This document shows, piece after piece, positions 19,819-29,406 of a DNA stretch of 64,000 bases. Below the pieces are notes generated by a model. It saw nothing but the letters and a program-made list of their open reading frames with translations. It ran no database searches and had not been told where the DNA came from. Source of the DNA: Fimenecus sp052298855. Lineage in GTDB: Bacteria; Bacillota; Clostridia; Oscillospirales; Acutalibacteraceae. The position numbers were made by a program, and so were the translations under genes. The first letter of the stretch is position 1, and every line of letters starts with the position of its first letter. The stretch spans positions 65,534-129,533 of the forward strand of contig DAVZXP010000009.1 in assembly GCA_052298855.1 (NCBI GenBank), written 5' to 3'.

Positions 19819-20481
19819 ATGAAAAAACAAACTCTTTCAAAAAATAAAGAAATAATTTTAATAACAGTACAGGTTTTAATTATCGTTCTGTCCGGAATAC
19901 TTGTTCGAGATGAATTTTACAGAATTATAATATCAGCCGCCGGAATTGCTTTTAACTTTTTGGTTTGCTCAGGAAAACGCTTTGGATTTGTTGTAGGTAT
20001 GCTATATGCCGTATCATATGGCATTATGTCATATTTTGATGAAATTTATGCATCCTGTGTTTTTATGCTGTTGATACAGTTCCCATCGGCGATTATCAGT
20101 TTTATAACATGGAATAAGCAGGAAGATAACTCCGTAAAAATGCAACGGGTGTCAAGTCTCAAAAGGATTTATATTGCCTTAGCGTTTATATTTTCTTTTA
20201 TTATCGCCTATATGCTCCTAAAGTATGTAGATGGCAGTGGTGCTGTTTTTGATGCATTCTTTTTCTCTGCAAGCTTTATTTCCTGCATTTTACTTGCCAT
20301 TAAGAAAAAAGAGGCATATTTTGTCATTCTGCTTTCCGGATTGGCGGGTACTGTACTGTGGAGTTATCAGTTTTTGAAAAACGGTACCGGCTTGTCAGTT
20401 CTCTTACTGAATTTTTTTGTGTTATTAAACTCAGTAAGAGGGCTTATTGGTAATATTAAACCGCCAATATTAAAGCAATAA
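19819..20481 (+). CDS. PnuC-like nicotinamide riboside / vitamin transporter
   Basis: The 220-aa protein has about seven predicted membrane segments. The region KRFGFVVGMLYAVSYGIMSY followed by LLIQFPSAIISFITWNK matches the PnuC pattern of small facilitators that take up nicotinamide riboside or related vitamins. It stands alone between the AraC gene and a decayed gene, with 135 bases upstream and no recognisable NAD riboswitch. The link to glycan use is not obvious. Similarity to other PnuC-like thiamine or riboflavin carriers means the substrate is open. Confidence 0.75.
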   Translation: MKKQTLSKNKEIILITVQVLIIVLSGILVRDEFYRIIISAAGIAFNFLVCSGKRFGFVVGMLYAVSYGIMSYFDEIYASCVFMLLIQFPSAIISFITWNKQEDNSVKMQRVSSLKRIYIALAFIFSFIIAYMLLKYVDGSGAVFDAFFFSASFISCILLAIKKKEAYFVILLSGLAGTVLWSYQFLKNGTGLSVLLLNFFVLLNSVRGLIGNIKPPILKQ

Positions 20482-20485
20482 TGTG

Positions 20486-20506
20486 TTTGAAATTTTTCAT
20501 TTCAAA
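20486..20506 (+). terminator. Weak hairpin after the pnuC-like gene
   Basis: TTTGAAA and TTTCAAA form a 7-bp stem around a 7-base loop just after the stop codon, followed a few bases later by a T-rich stretch. The stem is AT-rich, so termination efficiency is uncertain. Confidence 0.35.
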
Positions 20507-20831
20507 AATCAAATTTTTCTTTCCGGACTTTTATATTGTTTATCCATCAAAAATGCAAAGGTAAATATTGAAAACTATACTTGCAATGTCGCTCTTTGCA
20601 AGGCAACATACCACAATCTTTTCTTTGAAAATTTAATAATAAGACCATAACACCTCATAATTTAATGTTTCATCCTCACATTATAGATGAACGGATTGTG
20701 TTATATTTTCGATAACGAGCGATACTCTTTAGAAACTATATTGCTTTTGTTATTGTGATAGGATTTCTAAAATATTGAACAGTATTTTAGAATTATAAAG
20801 CGGAAAATATAAGCATGAATAGGAAAGCCTT

Positions 20832-21040
20832 GCAGAGTACTCTGTCCCCGAATGGTACAGACAGGCTAAATTCGGTGTTTTATTCATTTGGGTGTGTTTA
20901 CCGTGCCTGAATAGGTACCCGAGACTGATGTACTACAAGGGCAATCCCGTCTATTGGCATCACAGAAAAAAATCACGGCAAAGACTTTAATTGCCGTGAT
21001 TTTATTTCTATGTTCAAGGCTGAAAAATTTGAAGTCTTGA
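20832..21040 (+). pseudogene. Decayed GH29 alpha-L-fucosidase fragment
   Basis: Translation gives VPEWYRQAKFGVL, then RYPRLMYYKGNPVYWHH, then after a frame change GKDFNCRDFISMFKAEKF. These three blocks match, in order, residues 37-104 of the intact GH29 enzyme at 39506-40990 (VPTWYKNAKFGVF, WYPRLMYYKGNPVYWHH, GKDFNYRDFVPMFKAENF). At least two frameshifts, a small deletion around HWGVYSVPAYYSEW and absence of the rest of the gene show it is dead. It sits between the pnuC-like gene and the convergent GH3 gene, so the island once held a second fucosidase. Confidence 0.88.
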
Positions 21041-21094
21041 CATTGCTTTTATTTTTTCATCAATCAACTCATAAAAATATTGATTCATATATGA

Positions 21095-23197
21095 TTAAAG
21101 TGGACATTCATTTACTATATCTGTTTCTTGACTATTATTAAACGAAATTGATTCATCATATATGTTTTGTCCATCTGTTGTCAATATTTTATATGAACCT
21201 TCAAGGAAAACGGTATTACCAAAATGGTCTATTGAATAAAAATCATTTTCCTCAAAAGTGAATATAAATTCTTTTGTAACACCCTTTGGAATAAATTCTC
21301 TCTTGAACTTGATTAACGATTTAGTCGGAAGTTCGTAATTTGTTTTGGGATAGGTTATATAAATCTGAACCACCTCATCACAATCAAATTCACCGGAGTT
21401 TTTAATTAAGCAAGATAATTGCTTTTCTTTTGAATTGTAATCGATTTTTAATAAATCGAATTTTGTATAAGTCTTTCCGTAGCCGAAAGGATACTGCACA
21501 TCACCCTTAAAATATCTGTATGTTCTGTTTTGCATGGAATAATCGCAAAAATCAGGTAAATCATCAACCGAGTTATAAAATGTAATCGGTAATTTACCGC
21601 TTGGAGAGCACTTTCCGAAAAGTATGTTAGCAATAGATTGTCCGCCCTGTGCTCCGGGATACCAGCATTGCAAGATAGCGTTTACTCTGTTTTTATATTT
21701 TCTAAAATCTATACAGCCACCTGAAAAGTTAAGCAAAATTACCTTTTTGCCTGTGTCGAGCAATTCCTCAACATATTCTTGTTGATTAAGCGGTAGTTCT
21801 ATTATTTCACGGTCACCCTGTTCACCGATATTACCGCCGCCTCCTGCAAGAGCACCTCCGGCTTCTTCGCCCTCTATCGAGGAGTCAAGCCCTGTGCACA
21901 TAATGATAATATCTGATTCTGCGGCAGATTTTAATGCTGTTTCCTTGTCATGTTTTGTGCTTTGATTATAAAGATGTATGCCCCTTATAAATTCAGTATC
22001 AATGTTATATTGTGAAATGGCTTCGGTAACCATAACAAAATGCGACGGATCTCCGAAATAATTTCCGAGGTAAGCCAACTTGTTATCGGCATTAAATCCT
22101 GTAATCAAGATTTTCTGTGCATTTTCTTTAAGGGGAAGTATTCCGTCATTTTCTAAAAGCACAATTCCTTTTTCTGCCATTCTAACTGCTTCGCTTTCGT
22201 GCTCGGGTGTTGCATTATCACTAATACTTATTTCGTTATAAGGACAATCCTTATCAAACATTCCGAGAGCACTTCGGATTGACATCAGCCTTGACACAGA
22301 CTTTTTTAATGTTTCTTTATTTGTATATCCCAACTTAACTGATAACGGCAATAATGAATATACTATCCCACATTCAAGGTCGCAACCTGCATTTACAGCC
22401 ATTGCGGCGCCCTTTGACGGATTAAGGGTTCTTTTATGCTTATATATTACATCTAATATTGCAGAGCAATCCGAAACAAAATATCCATCAAAGCCCCATT
22501 CTTTTCTTAATAGCTTATCAATCAGCTTGTCAGAGGAACAACAGCTTTCACCGTTCACCATGTTATATGCTCCCATAACACCGCTGACCTTTGCTTTTTT
22601 AACGGCGGCTTCAAACGCAGGAATATACGTTTCGTAAAAATCCTTTTTGGACACTTCGGAATTAAAAGTGTGCCTTAATCCCTCGGGACCGCTGTGCACG
22701 CAAAAGTGCTTTGCACATGCAGAGGCTTTCATATATTTTTCGTCGTCGCCCTGTATTCCCTCAATAAAGGCACAGCCGAGAACGGAGGTTAAATACGGGT
22801 CTTCGCCATAGGTTTCGTGACCTCTGCCCCAGCGAGGATCTCTGAAAATATTTATATTAGGTGACCAAAGTGTAAGCCCTTTATAGATACTGTAATCCTC
22901 GTTCTTTTGACTCTCATTGAATTTTGCCCTTGCCTCTGTCGCAATGATATTCGCACATTTTTTTACAGCCTTTTCATCAAAGGTTGATGCCATGCATATA
23001 GCTTGAGGAAATACGGTTGCAACACCGGCTCTTGCAACACCGTGTAAACCTTCGTTCCACCAGTTATACTGCTTGATATTTAAGCGTTTTATTGATTTTG
23101 ATGAATTGCGCATTTGAGAAACTAATTCAATTAAAGACATTTGGTTAGCCAGTCTTTCACCGATTCTTTTGTGCTGTGAGTGATTTTTCTCTGTCAT
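21095..23197 (-). CDS. GH3 glycoside hydrolase (beta-xylosidase / beta-glucosidase type)
   Basis: The 700-aa protein begins with the GH3 barrel: NEGLHGVARAG and ATVFPQAICMAS, WSPNINIFRDPRWGRGHETYGEDP, AKHFCVHSGPEG and the nucleophile Asp243 in YFVSDCSAI. The C-terminal (alpha/beta) sandwich with LDSSIEGEEAGG and YPFGYGKTYT and a fibronectin-III-like end complete the usual three-domain form. The EGLHGVAR and SDCSAI motifs are more typical of beta-xylosidase-like members, which suits the xylose genes downstream of the LacI regulator. No signal peptide is present. It is divergent from the LacI gene and shares its promoter region. Confidence 0.9.
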   Translation of the reverse strand: MTEKNHSQHKRIGERLANQMSLIELVSQMRNSSKSIKRLNIKQYNWWNEGLHGVARAGVATVFPQAICMASTFDEKAVKKCANIIATEARAKFNESQKNEDYSIYKGLTLWSPNINIFRDPRWGRGHETYGEDPYLTSVLGCAFIEGIQGDDEKYMKASACAKHFCVHSGPEGLRHTFNSEVSKKDFYETYIPAFEAAVKKAKVSGVMGAYNMVNGESCCSSDKLIDKLLRKEWGFDGYFVSDCSAILDVIYKHKRTLNPSKGAAMAVNAGCDLECGIVYSLLPLSVKLGYTNKETLKKSVSRLMSIRSALGMFDKDCPYNEISISDNATPEHESEAVRMAEKGIVLLENDGILPLKENAQKILITGFNADNKLAYLGNYFGDPSHFVMVTEAISQYNIDTEFIRGIHLYNQSTKHDKETALKSAAESDIIIMCTGLDSSIEGEEAGGALAGGGGNIGEQGDREIIELPLNQQEYVEELLDTGKKVILLNFSGGCIDFRKYKNRVNAILQCWYPGAQGGQSIANILFGKCSPSGKLPITFYNSVDDLPDFCDYSMQNRTYRYFKGDVQYPFGYGKTYTKFDLLKIDYNSKEKQLSCLIKNSGEFDCDEVVQIYITYPKTNYELPTKSLIKFKREFIPKGVTKEFIFTFEENDFYSIDHFGNTVFLEGSYKILTTDGQNIYDESISFNNSQETDIVNECPL

Positions 23198-23245
23198 AGA
23201 AATACCTCTTGACTTTCTTAACTTAATGAATTACAATCATTATAG

Positions 23246-23262
23246 CCGTGCACGAGCACGAG
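23246..23262. promoter_or_regulatory. Candidate LacI operator between GH3 and the regulator
   Basis: The sequence CGTGCACGAGCACG contains the palindrome CGTGCACG and differs by one base from a 14-base stretch just upstream of the GH38 gene (24367). Its place in the divergent GH3/LacI promoter region suits an operator for autoregulation and control of GH3. Confidence 0.55.
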
Positions 23263-23316
23263 TGTAATAATATTTACTATATAATATTTGAAATAAAATG
23301 TCAAGTGGAGGAATTT

Positions 23317-24327
23317 ATGGCAATAACCGCAAAAGAAATTGCAGAGCTTGCAGGTGTAAGCAGAGGTACGGTTGACCGTGCCTTGAAGGGAAGAGAAGGC
23401 GTAAATCCCGAAACCAAGGAAAGAATACTAAAAATCGCAGAGGAGCATAACTATAAGCCTAATCTTATAGGAAAGGCTTTGGTATATTCTAACCGTTCTG
23501 TGCCTGTTACAGTTATCATGAACAGTATCGGCAATTCATTTTTCGAAGATGTAAAAAAAGGAATGCTTGCCGCCGAGCATGAATATTCTGATTATGGTAT
23601 AAAACTGAATATCCGAGAAATTAAAGGATATAACGCTTGTGATATTATTAAAGCTGTTTCCGACTTGCCTGAAGACACAAAAAATGTAATTCTGACTCCT
23701 GTTGAGGACGATGCACTTTGCAAAAAGATTGATGAAATGACTGACAGCGGCATAAATGTAATCACGCTTTCAAGCGATATATCCGACACAAAGCGTCTTA
23801 CATATGTGGGCTGTGACTATCTGAAAAGCGGCGAAACGGCAGGTCGTCTTGTCGGTCTGCTCTCGGGCGGAAAAGCAAATCTTTGTATTGTTACGGGTAG
23901 CCTGGCGCATAAAGGACACAGGCAAAGAGTTGAGGGCGTTTCCAATGTTATTAAAGAATACAAAAATATTCAAATTGCAGATGTAATTGAGAATAATGAT
24001 GATAACGAAAAAGCCTACACGGCAATGAAAACCGTGCTGAAAAAAAACAGAAACATTGATTTTGTGTGCATAACCGCAGGCGGTGTTACAGGAACGCTGA
24101 AAGCGATTAAAGAAAGCGAACGGAATATCAAGGTTTGTTCTTTTGACGATACCGAAACCACAAGAAAAGCTATGTTAAACGGAGATATATTGGCAACCGT
24201 TTATCAGCAACCCTTTGAACAGGGATATAACGCAGTAAAAAGCGTATTTGAAACGGTTGTTGCAAAAGCGGCAGTGCCCGAGTATCAGTATTCACAACTG
24301 TATATAAAGGTTGACAAATCACTTTAA
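23317..24327 (+). CDS. LacI family transcriptional regulator
   Basis: The 336-aa repressor starts with the LacI helix-turn-helix (ITAKEIAELAGVSRGTVDRALKG) and hinge (VNPETKERILKIAEEHNYKPN), followed by a periplasmic-binding-protein-like sensor domain (VTVIMNSIGNSFFEDVKKGM to VYQQPFEQGYNAVKSV). ATG 23317 follows GTGGAGG; an in-frame upstream start at 23248 would add 23 residues before the conserved HTH and is rejected. It lies between the divergent GH3 gene and the GH38 operon and probably represses both until a released sugar binds. The sensor domain is closer to the ribose/xylose type of PBP fold by eye, but the inducer is unknown. Confidence 0.93.
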   Translation: MAITAKEIAELAGVSRGTVDRALKGREGVNPETKERILKIAEEHNYKPNLIGKALVYSNRSVPVTVIMNSIGNSFFEDVKKGMLAAEHEYSDYGIKLNIREIKGYNACDIIKAVSDLPEDTKNVILTPVEDDALCKKIDEMTDSGINVITLSSDISDTKRLTYVGCDYLKSGETAGRLVGLLSGGKANLCIVTGSLAHKGHRQRVEGVSNVIKEYKNIQIADVIENNDDNEKAYTAMKTVLKKNRNIDFVCITAGGVTGTLKAIKESERNIKVCSFDDTETTRKAMLNGDILATVYQQPFEQGYNAVKSVFETVVAKAAVPEYQYSQLYIKVDKSL

Positions 24328-24365
24328 TAAAATGCAACGCCATTGCATTTTATTTTTACACATTA

Positions 24366-24380
24366 TCGTGCACGAGAACG
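24366..24380. promoter_or_regulatory. Candidate LacI operator upstream of the GH38 operon
   Basis: The perfect 10-base palindrome TCGTGCACGA lies 14 bases before the GH38 start, directly next to its GGAGG ribosome site. It shares 13 of 14 bases (CGTGCACGAG-ACG) with the element at 23247. A repressor bound here would block the mannosidase operon. Confidence 0.55.
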
Positions 24381-24389
24381 GAGGATATT

Positions 24390-27344
24390 ATGGACGAAAA
24401 TTTACGAACATTTTTACAGCATCACAGCAATATAAAATATTCGCTGTTTTTGAAAAAATTAAAGCAGAGCATTTACACACCTATTGCTCAGTTAAATGCG
24501 TTTGTGCATAAATCAACCGAACCGTTATGCTTTGACGATATGAAAAACGAGCGTTTCGATAATATAAAAATTGGCGACAGTTGGGGCGGTTTTTTTGACT
24601 GCGCATGGTTCAAATTCACGGCGGATATAGATAATATGCAGAAAAATCTTGTTGCTGTAATTGATGTCGGCGGCGAGGGTTGTATCTATAATAAGGACGG
24701 TGAAGTTATCCAAGGCATAACAAATGTGCTCGGAATGGTGGATAATTTTCAGACTGTCAAAGGCAAAGCGGTTATTCCTTTAGACCGAATTGATAAATTT
24801 AAGGACGGCAAAGTATTATTTTATGCCGACTGCGGCAACAACGGCAGAGGCGGAAAAAGCAGTGGTCAGGCACACTTTAAGAGAGCTGATATTTGTGTCT
24901 TCAGACAGGATATTTTAGATTTGTATTATGATATTTTAGCCTGCTATCAGCTCCTCAGCGCAGTAAATGATGATGCGCAAAAAAGAGAGATTAAGGCTTA
25001 TATAAACAAGGCAATATCACTTTCACACAATACAGATTCGCAAAGTATTTTGAATGCAAGAAATGCTTTATCAAAAATGTTTGACGGTAAATACAAACAG
25101 GATTTCACCGTTTATGCTGTCGGGCACGGTCACCTTGACCTTGCTTGGCTATGGCCTGTTTGTGAAACAAAAAGAAAAGCGATAAGAACATTCTCAAATG
25201 CAGTTTATGAAAGCGAACAGTGTCAAAGTTATGTTTTCAACGGCAGTCAGCCACAGCAATATGAATTCATAAAAGAAAAATCTCCTGAGTTTTTTGAAAA
25301 AATAAAGCAATCTGTTGAACAAGGAAATATAGAACCACAGGGCGGTATGTGGGTTGAGCCTGATACAAATCTGCCTTGCGGAGAAAGTCTTATCCGTCAG
25401 TGCTTTTATGGTAAAAAATATTTCAGAGATGAATTTCAAAAGGATGTCAAAACCCTTTGGCTTCCCGATGTTTTCGGATACACGGCAGCTTTACCTCAAA
25501 TAATCAAAAAATGCGGTATGGATAGTTTTATGACAATTAAGCTTAGCTGGAATAACATAAACGATTTTCCACACCACACATTTATTTGGAACGGACTTGA
25601 TGACAGCAAGGTGCTTGTTCATATGCCACCCGAGGGCGACTATAATTCAAATGCCACACCATATGCTTTTGAAAAAACATATCAGAAGTATAAGGAAAAG
25701 CAAGTTAGCGATATTGCACTTATGTCATTTGGAATTGGAGACGGCGGCGGAGGACCGGGCGAATACCATATCAATATGGCAAAAAGGTGCGAGAATTTGC
25801 GTTATATTCCTAATGTCAAAATGTCCTCATCCGAAAAGTTTTTTGATGAACTAAAAAAGTATGTATCAAATTATCCCGAATATAAAGGCGAGCTTTATTT
25901 AGAAAAACATCAAGGCACATACACCACACAGGGTAAAGTAAAAAAGAACAACAGAGAATGCGAGCTTTTGCTTCATTTTGCCGAGTGGATTTGTACTATG
26001 GCATATATGCAGGGTAAAGCCTATCCGCATATAGAATTAGAGAAAATTTGGAAAGAGGTTTTGCTCTATCAGTTTCACGATATTCTTCCCGGCTCATCCA
26101 TCCACAAGGTTTATGAGGAATGTAATTCAAGATATGAAATCTTAAAGGCAAAACTGAACTGTATTATTGATGAAACCGTTTCTTATTTAAGAAATGATGA
26201 AAATTCATATTTTGCGATAAATCCGGTTGATTTTGAGCGTTCGGGCTACGCAAAACATAATGGTGAGTGGTACAGATATTCACTTGCACCCTATTCTTCA
26301 GGTAAATTGGAAAAATCAGACTCCCCTGTCTCATTGCATTTTTCAAAGAATGTTATTGAAAATGAACACCTAAAAGTTGTGTTTAATAACAAGGGACAGA
26401 TAGAAAAAATACTTGATAAGCGTAATGATTATAACTGTGTTTCGTCAAGCTTTAATGCTGTTAGAATTTATAAGGACAGATTTGTTCATCCTTACAATGC
26501 ATGGGATATAGATATAAATTATACAAAGCATAAACCAAGTGATATGAAACTAAAAAACAGCCGTGAATATATCGACGGCAACAGCGTTGTAAGGGAAAAT
26601 GAATTTTCATATAACAAGTCCGCATTAAAACAAAAAATTATTTTGACGGAAAACAGTCCGTACATAAAGGTTGAAAATGAGGTCAGCTGGCACGAAACAC
26701 ATAAAATGCTTCGTATTGACGCTTATCCTAAAAATTTCAGCGACAAGGTTTTGTGCGATATTCAGTTTGGAAATATTGAACGCAGTACAAAAACCGACAA
26801 CAAAATTGACTATGCACAGTTTGAAATTCCTGCGCATAAATGGGTCGATGTTTACGATGGCAAATACGGCGTTGCAATACTTAACGACTGCAAATACGGG
26901 CACAGAGTAAAAGACGGTTTAATCAGTCTTAACTGTTTGAGAAGTCCTGTTTATCCCGATAAAACTGCTGACAGAGGCGAGCACTTCTTTACCTACGCAA
27001 TTTATCCTCACAGCAAAAAGCCTATGGAAAGCGAGCTTGTAAAAATCGGCTACGAGCTGAATAATCCTTTAAGAATTTACAAGGGCAGTATGGATATTAA
27101 GCCTATATTTAACTGCGATAATTCAAACATAATTATTGAAACGGTATTTGTGAACGATAGAGGAAATATTGCAGTAAGAATGTATGAAACAGCCGGTATA
27201 AAAACGGTTGCAAGGGTCAAAGCAAATATTAAATTTAACAGCGTAAAGCAAACGGATATGCTTTTTGAAAATCCGAATGATGTTGATTTAGAAGCAATGA
27301 CATTCAAGCCGTTTGAAATTAAAACATTGGAGGTAAAACGATAA
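24390..27344 (+). CDS. GH38 alpha-mannosidase
   Basis: The 984-aa enzyme retains alpha-mannosidase motifs: zinc ligands in GHGHLDLAWLWP (His248, Asp250), NGSQPQQYEF, GGMWVEPDTNLPCGES and the nucleophile Asp360 in LWLPDVFGY. An N-terminal 240-residue beta domain and the C-terminal Glyco_hydro_38C region (KILDKRNDY onward, HDILPGSSIHKVYEE) are both present. It acts on alpha-mannosyl ends of N-glycans or mannans. There is no signal peptide. GGAGG precedes the ATG, and the stop overlaps the start of the GH18 gene by one base, so the two are translationally coupled. Confidence 0.94.
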   Translation: MDENLRTFLQHHSNIKYSLFLKKLKQSIYTPIAQLNAFVHKSTEPLCFDDMKNERFDNIKIGDSWGGFFDCAWFKFTADIDNMQKNLVAVIDVGGEGCIYNKDGEVIQGITNVLGMVDNFQTVKGKAVIPLDRIDKFKDGKVLFYADCGNNGRGGKSSGQAHFKRADICVFRQDILDLYYDILACYQLLSAVNDDAQKREIKAYINKAISLSHNTDSQSILNARNALSKMFDGKYKQDFTVYAVGHGHLDLAWLWPVCETKRKAIRTFSNAVYESEQCQSYVFNGSQPQQYEFIKEKSPEFFEKIKQSVEQGNIEPQGGMWVEPDTNLPCGESLIRQCFYGKKYFRDEFQKDVKTLWLPDVFGYTAALPQIIKKCGMDSFMTIKLSWNNINDFPHHTFIWNGLDDSKVLVHMPPEGDYNSNATPYAFEKTYQKYKEKQVSDIALMSFGIGDGGGGPGEYHINMAKRCENLRYIPNVKMSSSEKFFDELKKYVSNYPEYKGELYLEKHQGTYTTQGKVKKNNRECELLLHFAEWICTMAYMQGKAYPHIELEKIWKEVLLYQFHDILPGSSIHKVYEECNSRYEILKAKLNCIIDETVSYLRNDENSYFAINPVDFERSGYAKHNGEWYRYSLAPYSSGKLEKSDSPVSLHFSKNVIENEHLKVVFNNKGQIEKILDKRNDYNCVSSSFNAVRIYKDRFVHPYNAWDIDINYTKHKPSDMKLKNSREYIDGNSVVRENEFSYNKSALKQKIILTENSPYIKVENEVSWHETHKMLRIDAYPKNFSDKVLCDIQFGNIERSTKTDNKIDYAQFEIPAHKWVDVYDGKYGVAILNDCKYGHRVKDGLISLNCLRSPVYPDKTADRGEHFFTYAIYPHSKKPMESELVKIGYELNNPLRIYKGSMDIKPIFNCDNSNIIIETVFVNDRGNIAVRMYETAGIKTVARVKANIKFNSVKQTDMLFENPNDVDLEAMTFKPFEIKTLEVKR

Positions 27345-28837
27345 TGAAAAAATTTACGATTACTGTATTAAGCCTGTTTATGGTCCTGCTGATTTCGCTT
27401 TCTGCGGTCGGCGAGGCTATGGGCACAAGCTCAAAATATGCGTCCAATCAGGACTACATACAAAGTGAAAACCTTGCACTAAGAGATAAAAGCAATAAAA
27501 TGACTGACGGAAAAGACAGCTCCGTTTACCGCTTTAAGACAAGAAACGGTGGCGAATCGGTGATTGACCTTGGCGAAAGCTGTGATTTCAACTCTGTTAT
27601 TCTAAAAGAAAAAGGACTTAATGTGCAGAAATTCTCAATATCGGTATCGGACGATAACGAAAGCTTTACGCAAATTTATGCTAACGATAAAATTGAATTT
27701 CACCGTCTTTGCACCTTTGATACGGTCAAGGCTCGTTATGTAAAGCTGACGGTGGAGAAAAGCGACAACCTGCCAAAAATCCGTGAAATGGAAATATATA
27801 ATGCCGTTCCCGAAAAGAAGAATGATTTTCGTGTTTCAACATACAGTACCTTGGGTGGTTCCGTATTCGGAATCATTGATGACACAACGCTGTCCGATGC
27901 CGAAAAAGACGCAAAAATCAAGGAGCTTATAGATGCAGATTATTACGATACCGTAACCGATTATATTGACATCGGCAATGTTCGTTGGGATGAGGAAGGA
28001 ATAATTCATACAGACGGTTGGGACGGTATAGAGCGTGACGAGGACAAATACTATGCCGTAATGATGAGAAATCTGCACGAGGTTTTGGACGAAAAGGGCG
28101 TAAATCTTGTTATTACTATTCTTAATCCATCAGGCGAAAACGGTAATCAGAGGGTTATGAAATCCATTACGGAAAACAGGGATACTCTGATTACAAATAT
28201 GATTGCTTTTGCCAACAAATATGAATTTGACGGCATTGACCTTGACTGGGAATTCCCAATGTCGCAGGACGAATTTGACGCTTACAACAGCTTTTTGCAG
28301 GAACTGAAAGCAAGAATGAAAACTGAAATGTGGAATAAAGAGGACGCAACGCTTTCTTTAGCACTCGGCACTTGGGCATTAAAATACACACCGGAAGCAA
28401 TTGAATGTATTGATTATGTTAATGTTATGGGCTATGACATACTTGATCAGGACGGACAGCATTCCTCATTCTTTAGCAGCTGTGTTCAGGCGGCGGACTA
28501 TATTGAAAGCCGGGGCTTTTCAAAGGAGCAGATAAATATCGGCTTCCCGTTCTACGGAACATGGGAGGGCGGCAGAATGGAGCAATATGCGTATAACGCA
28601 ATAAGTGAAGAAATATCTCCGTTCAATAATTTTTATACAATGAAGAAAAGCGACACAAAGGAAGACAGATATACATATTTCAATTCGCAGGCAATTATCC
28701 GTGACAAAACAGCCTACGCTTACTTAAAAGGCTACGGCGGCGTTATGATATTCAGTCAGTACTGCGATTTGCCGTCAGACGATGAACGCTCGCTGACAAA
28801 GGCAATATCTGATTACTTACAGGAGGTAACAAAATGA
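27344..28837 (+). CDS. Exported GH18 protein with N-terminal F5/8-type domain
   Basis: An N-terminal signal peptide (about residues 1-26) is followed by a discoidin/CBM32-like domain (residues 40-153, MTDGKDSSVYRF to KIREMEIYN) and a GH18 barrel. The GH18 signature DGIDLDWE, with acid Glu303, is intact. GH18 includes chitinases and endo-beta-N-acetylglucosaminidases; the mannosidase neighbour favours an endo-glycosidase that frees N-glycans from protein, but that is inference. It is the only glycosidase in the operon with a clear export signal besides the beta-helix protein, and so could make the first cut outside the cell. Confidence 0.88.
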   Translation: MKKFTITVLSLFMVLLISLSAVGEAMGTSSKYASNQDYIQSENLALRDKSNKMTDGKDSSVYRFKTRNGGESVIDLGESCDFNSVILKEKGLNVQKFSISVSDDNESFTQIYANDKIEFHRLCTFDTVKARYVKLTVEKSDNLPKIREMEIYNAVPEKKNDFRVSTYSTLGGSVFGIIDDTTLSDAEKDAKIKELIDADYYDTVTDYIDIGNVRWDEEGIIHTDGWDGIERDEDKYYAVMMRNLHEVLDEKGVNLVITILNPSGENGNQRVMKSITENRDTLITNMIAFANKYEFDGIDLDWEFPMSQDEFDAYNSFLQELKARMKTEMWNKEDATLSLALGTWALKYTPEAIECIDYVNVMGYDILDQDGQHSSFFSSCVQAADYIESRGFSKEQINIGFPFYGTWEGGRMEQYAYNAISEEISPFNNFYTMKKSDTKEDRYTYFNSQAIIRDKTAYAYLKGYGGVMIFSQYCDLPSDDERSLTKAISDYLQEVTK

Positions 28838-29406
28838 AAAAGCTTAAAAAGTTTTTAACATCTGCAAGCATAGGCATTTCCCTGTCCTCGGTCATTTTTC
28901 TAATTAAAGATTATGTGTATGATTCTGCAATGAAGGAACACGAAATATTTACAATTTTGATTGCCTTATTTGTACCTCTTTTTGCAGTCGGCACTTTTCT
29001 GTCTGTTTTACTACCGAAAAAATTTGACAGGCAAAAGCTTCTTACATTAGGACTTTTGTTTTCAGGCATTTTTATAATACTGCTTACATACTTAAATATT
29101 TATCATCTGCAAATGCTTATGCCCTTAATGAAAACTAATTCAATAACCTTAGTCGTTATGTGGATAGCAAGAATTATGGGCGGTTTAACGGGACTGTTTA
29201 TCGGTCTGTCGTTTGGTGCAACGGTAAAAAACGGTGTGATTCATTATATATTGCTTGTATTTTTTGCCGCAGGTATTTTTGCTTTTGGCAGATTTATGCC
29301 CGCACTTATCGGGTATGAGCCCATACTGTATACTGCAGGCGGCTTGTCGCTTGCTTGTGCTTTATTAAATTCATATATAGAAACGGAGAAAAAGAAAAAT
29401 GAGTAA
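28834..29406 (+). CDS. Small membrane protein of unknown function
   Basis: The 190-aa protein has about six hydrophobic segments (for example VIFLIKDYV, ILIALFVPLFAVGTFLSVLL, LLTLGLLFSGIFIILLTYL, GGLTGLFIGLSFGA, YILLVFFAAGIFAFG, YTAGGLSLACALLNSY). I recognise no family. Its start overlaps the GH18 stop (ATGA) and its stop overlaps the next phosphoesterase start, so all three are translationally coupled. It could be an accessory to the exported enzymes, but no transport motif is visible. Confidence 0.7.
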   Translation: MKKLKKFLTSASIGISLSSVIFLIKDYVYDSAMKEHEIFTILIALFVPLFAVGTFLSVLLPKKFDRQKLLTLGLLFSGIFIILLTYLNIYHLQMLMPLMKTNSITLVVMWIARIMGGLTGLFIGLSFGATVKNGVIHYILLVFFAAGIFAFGRFMPALIGYEPILYTAGGLSLACALLNSYIETEKKKNE

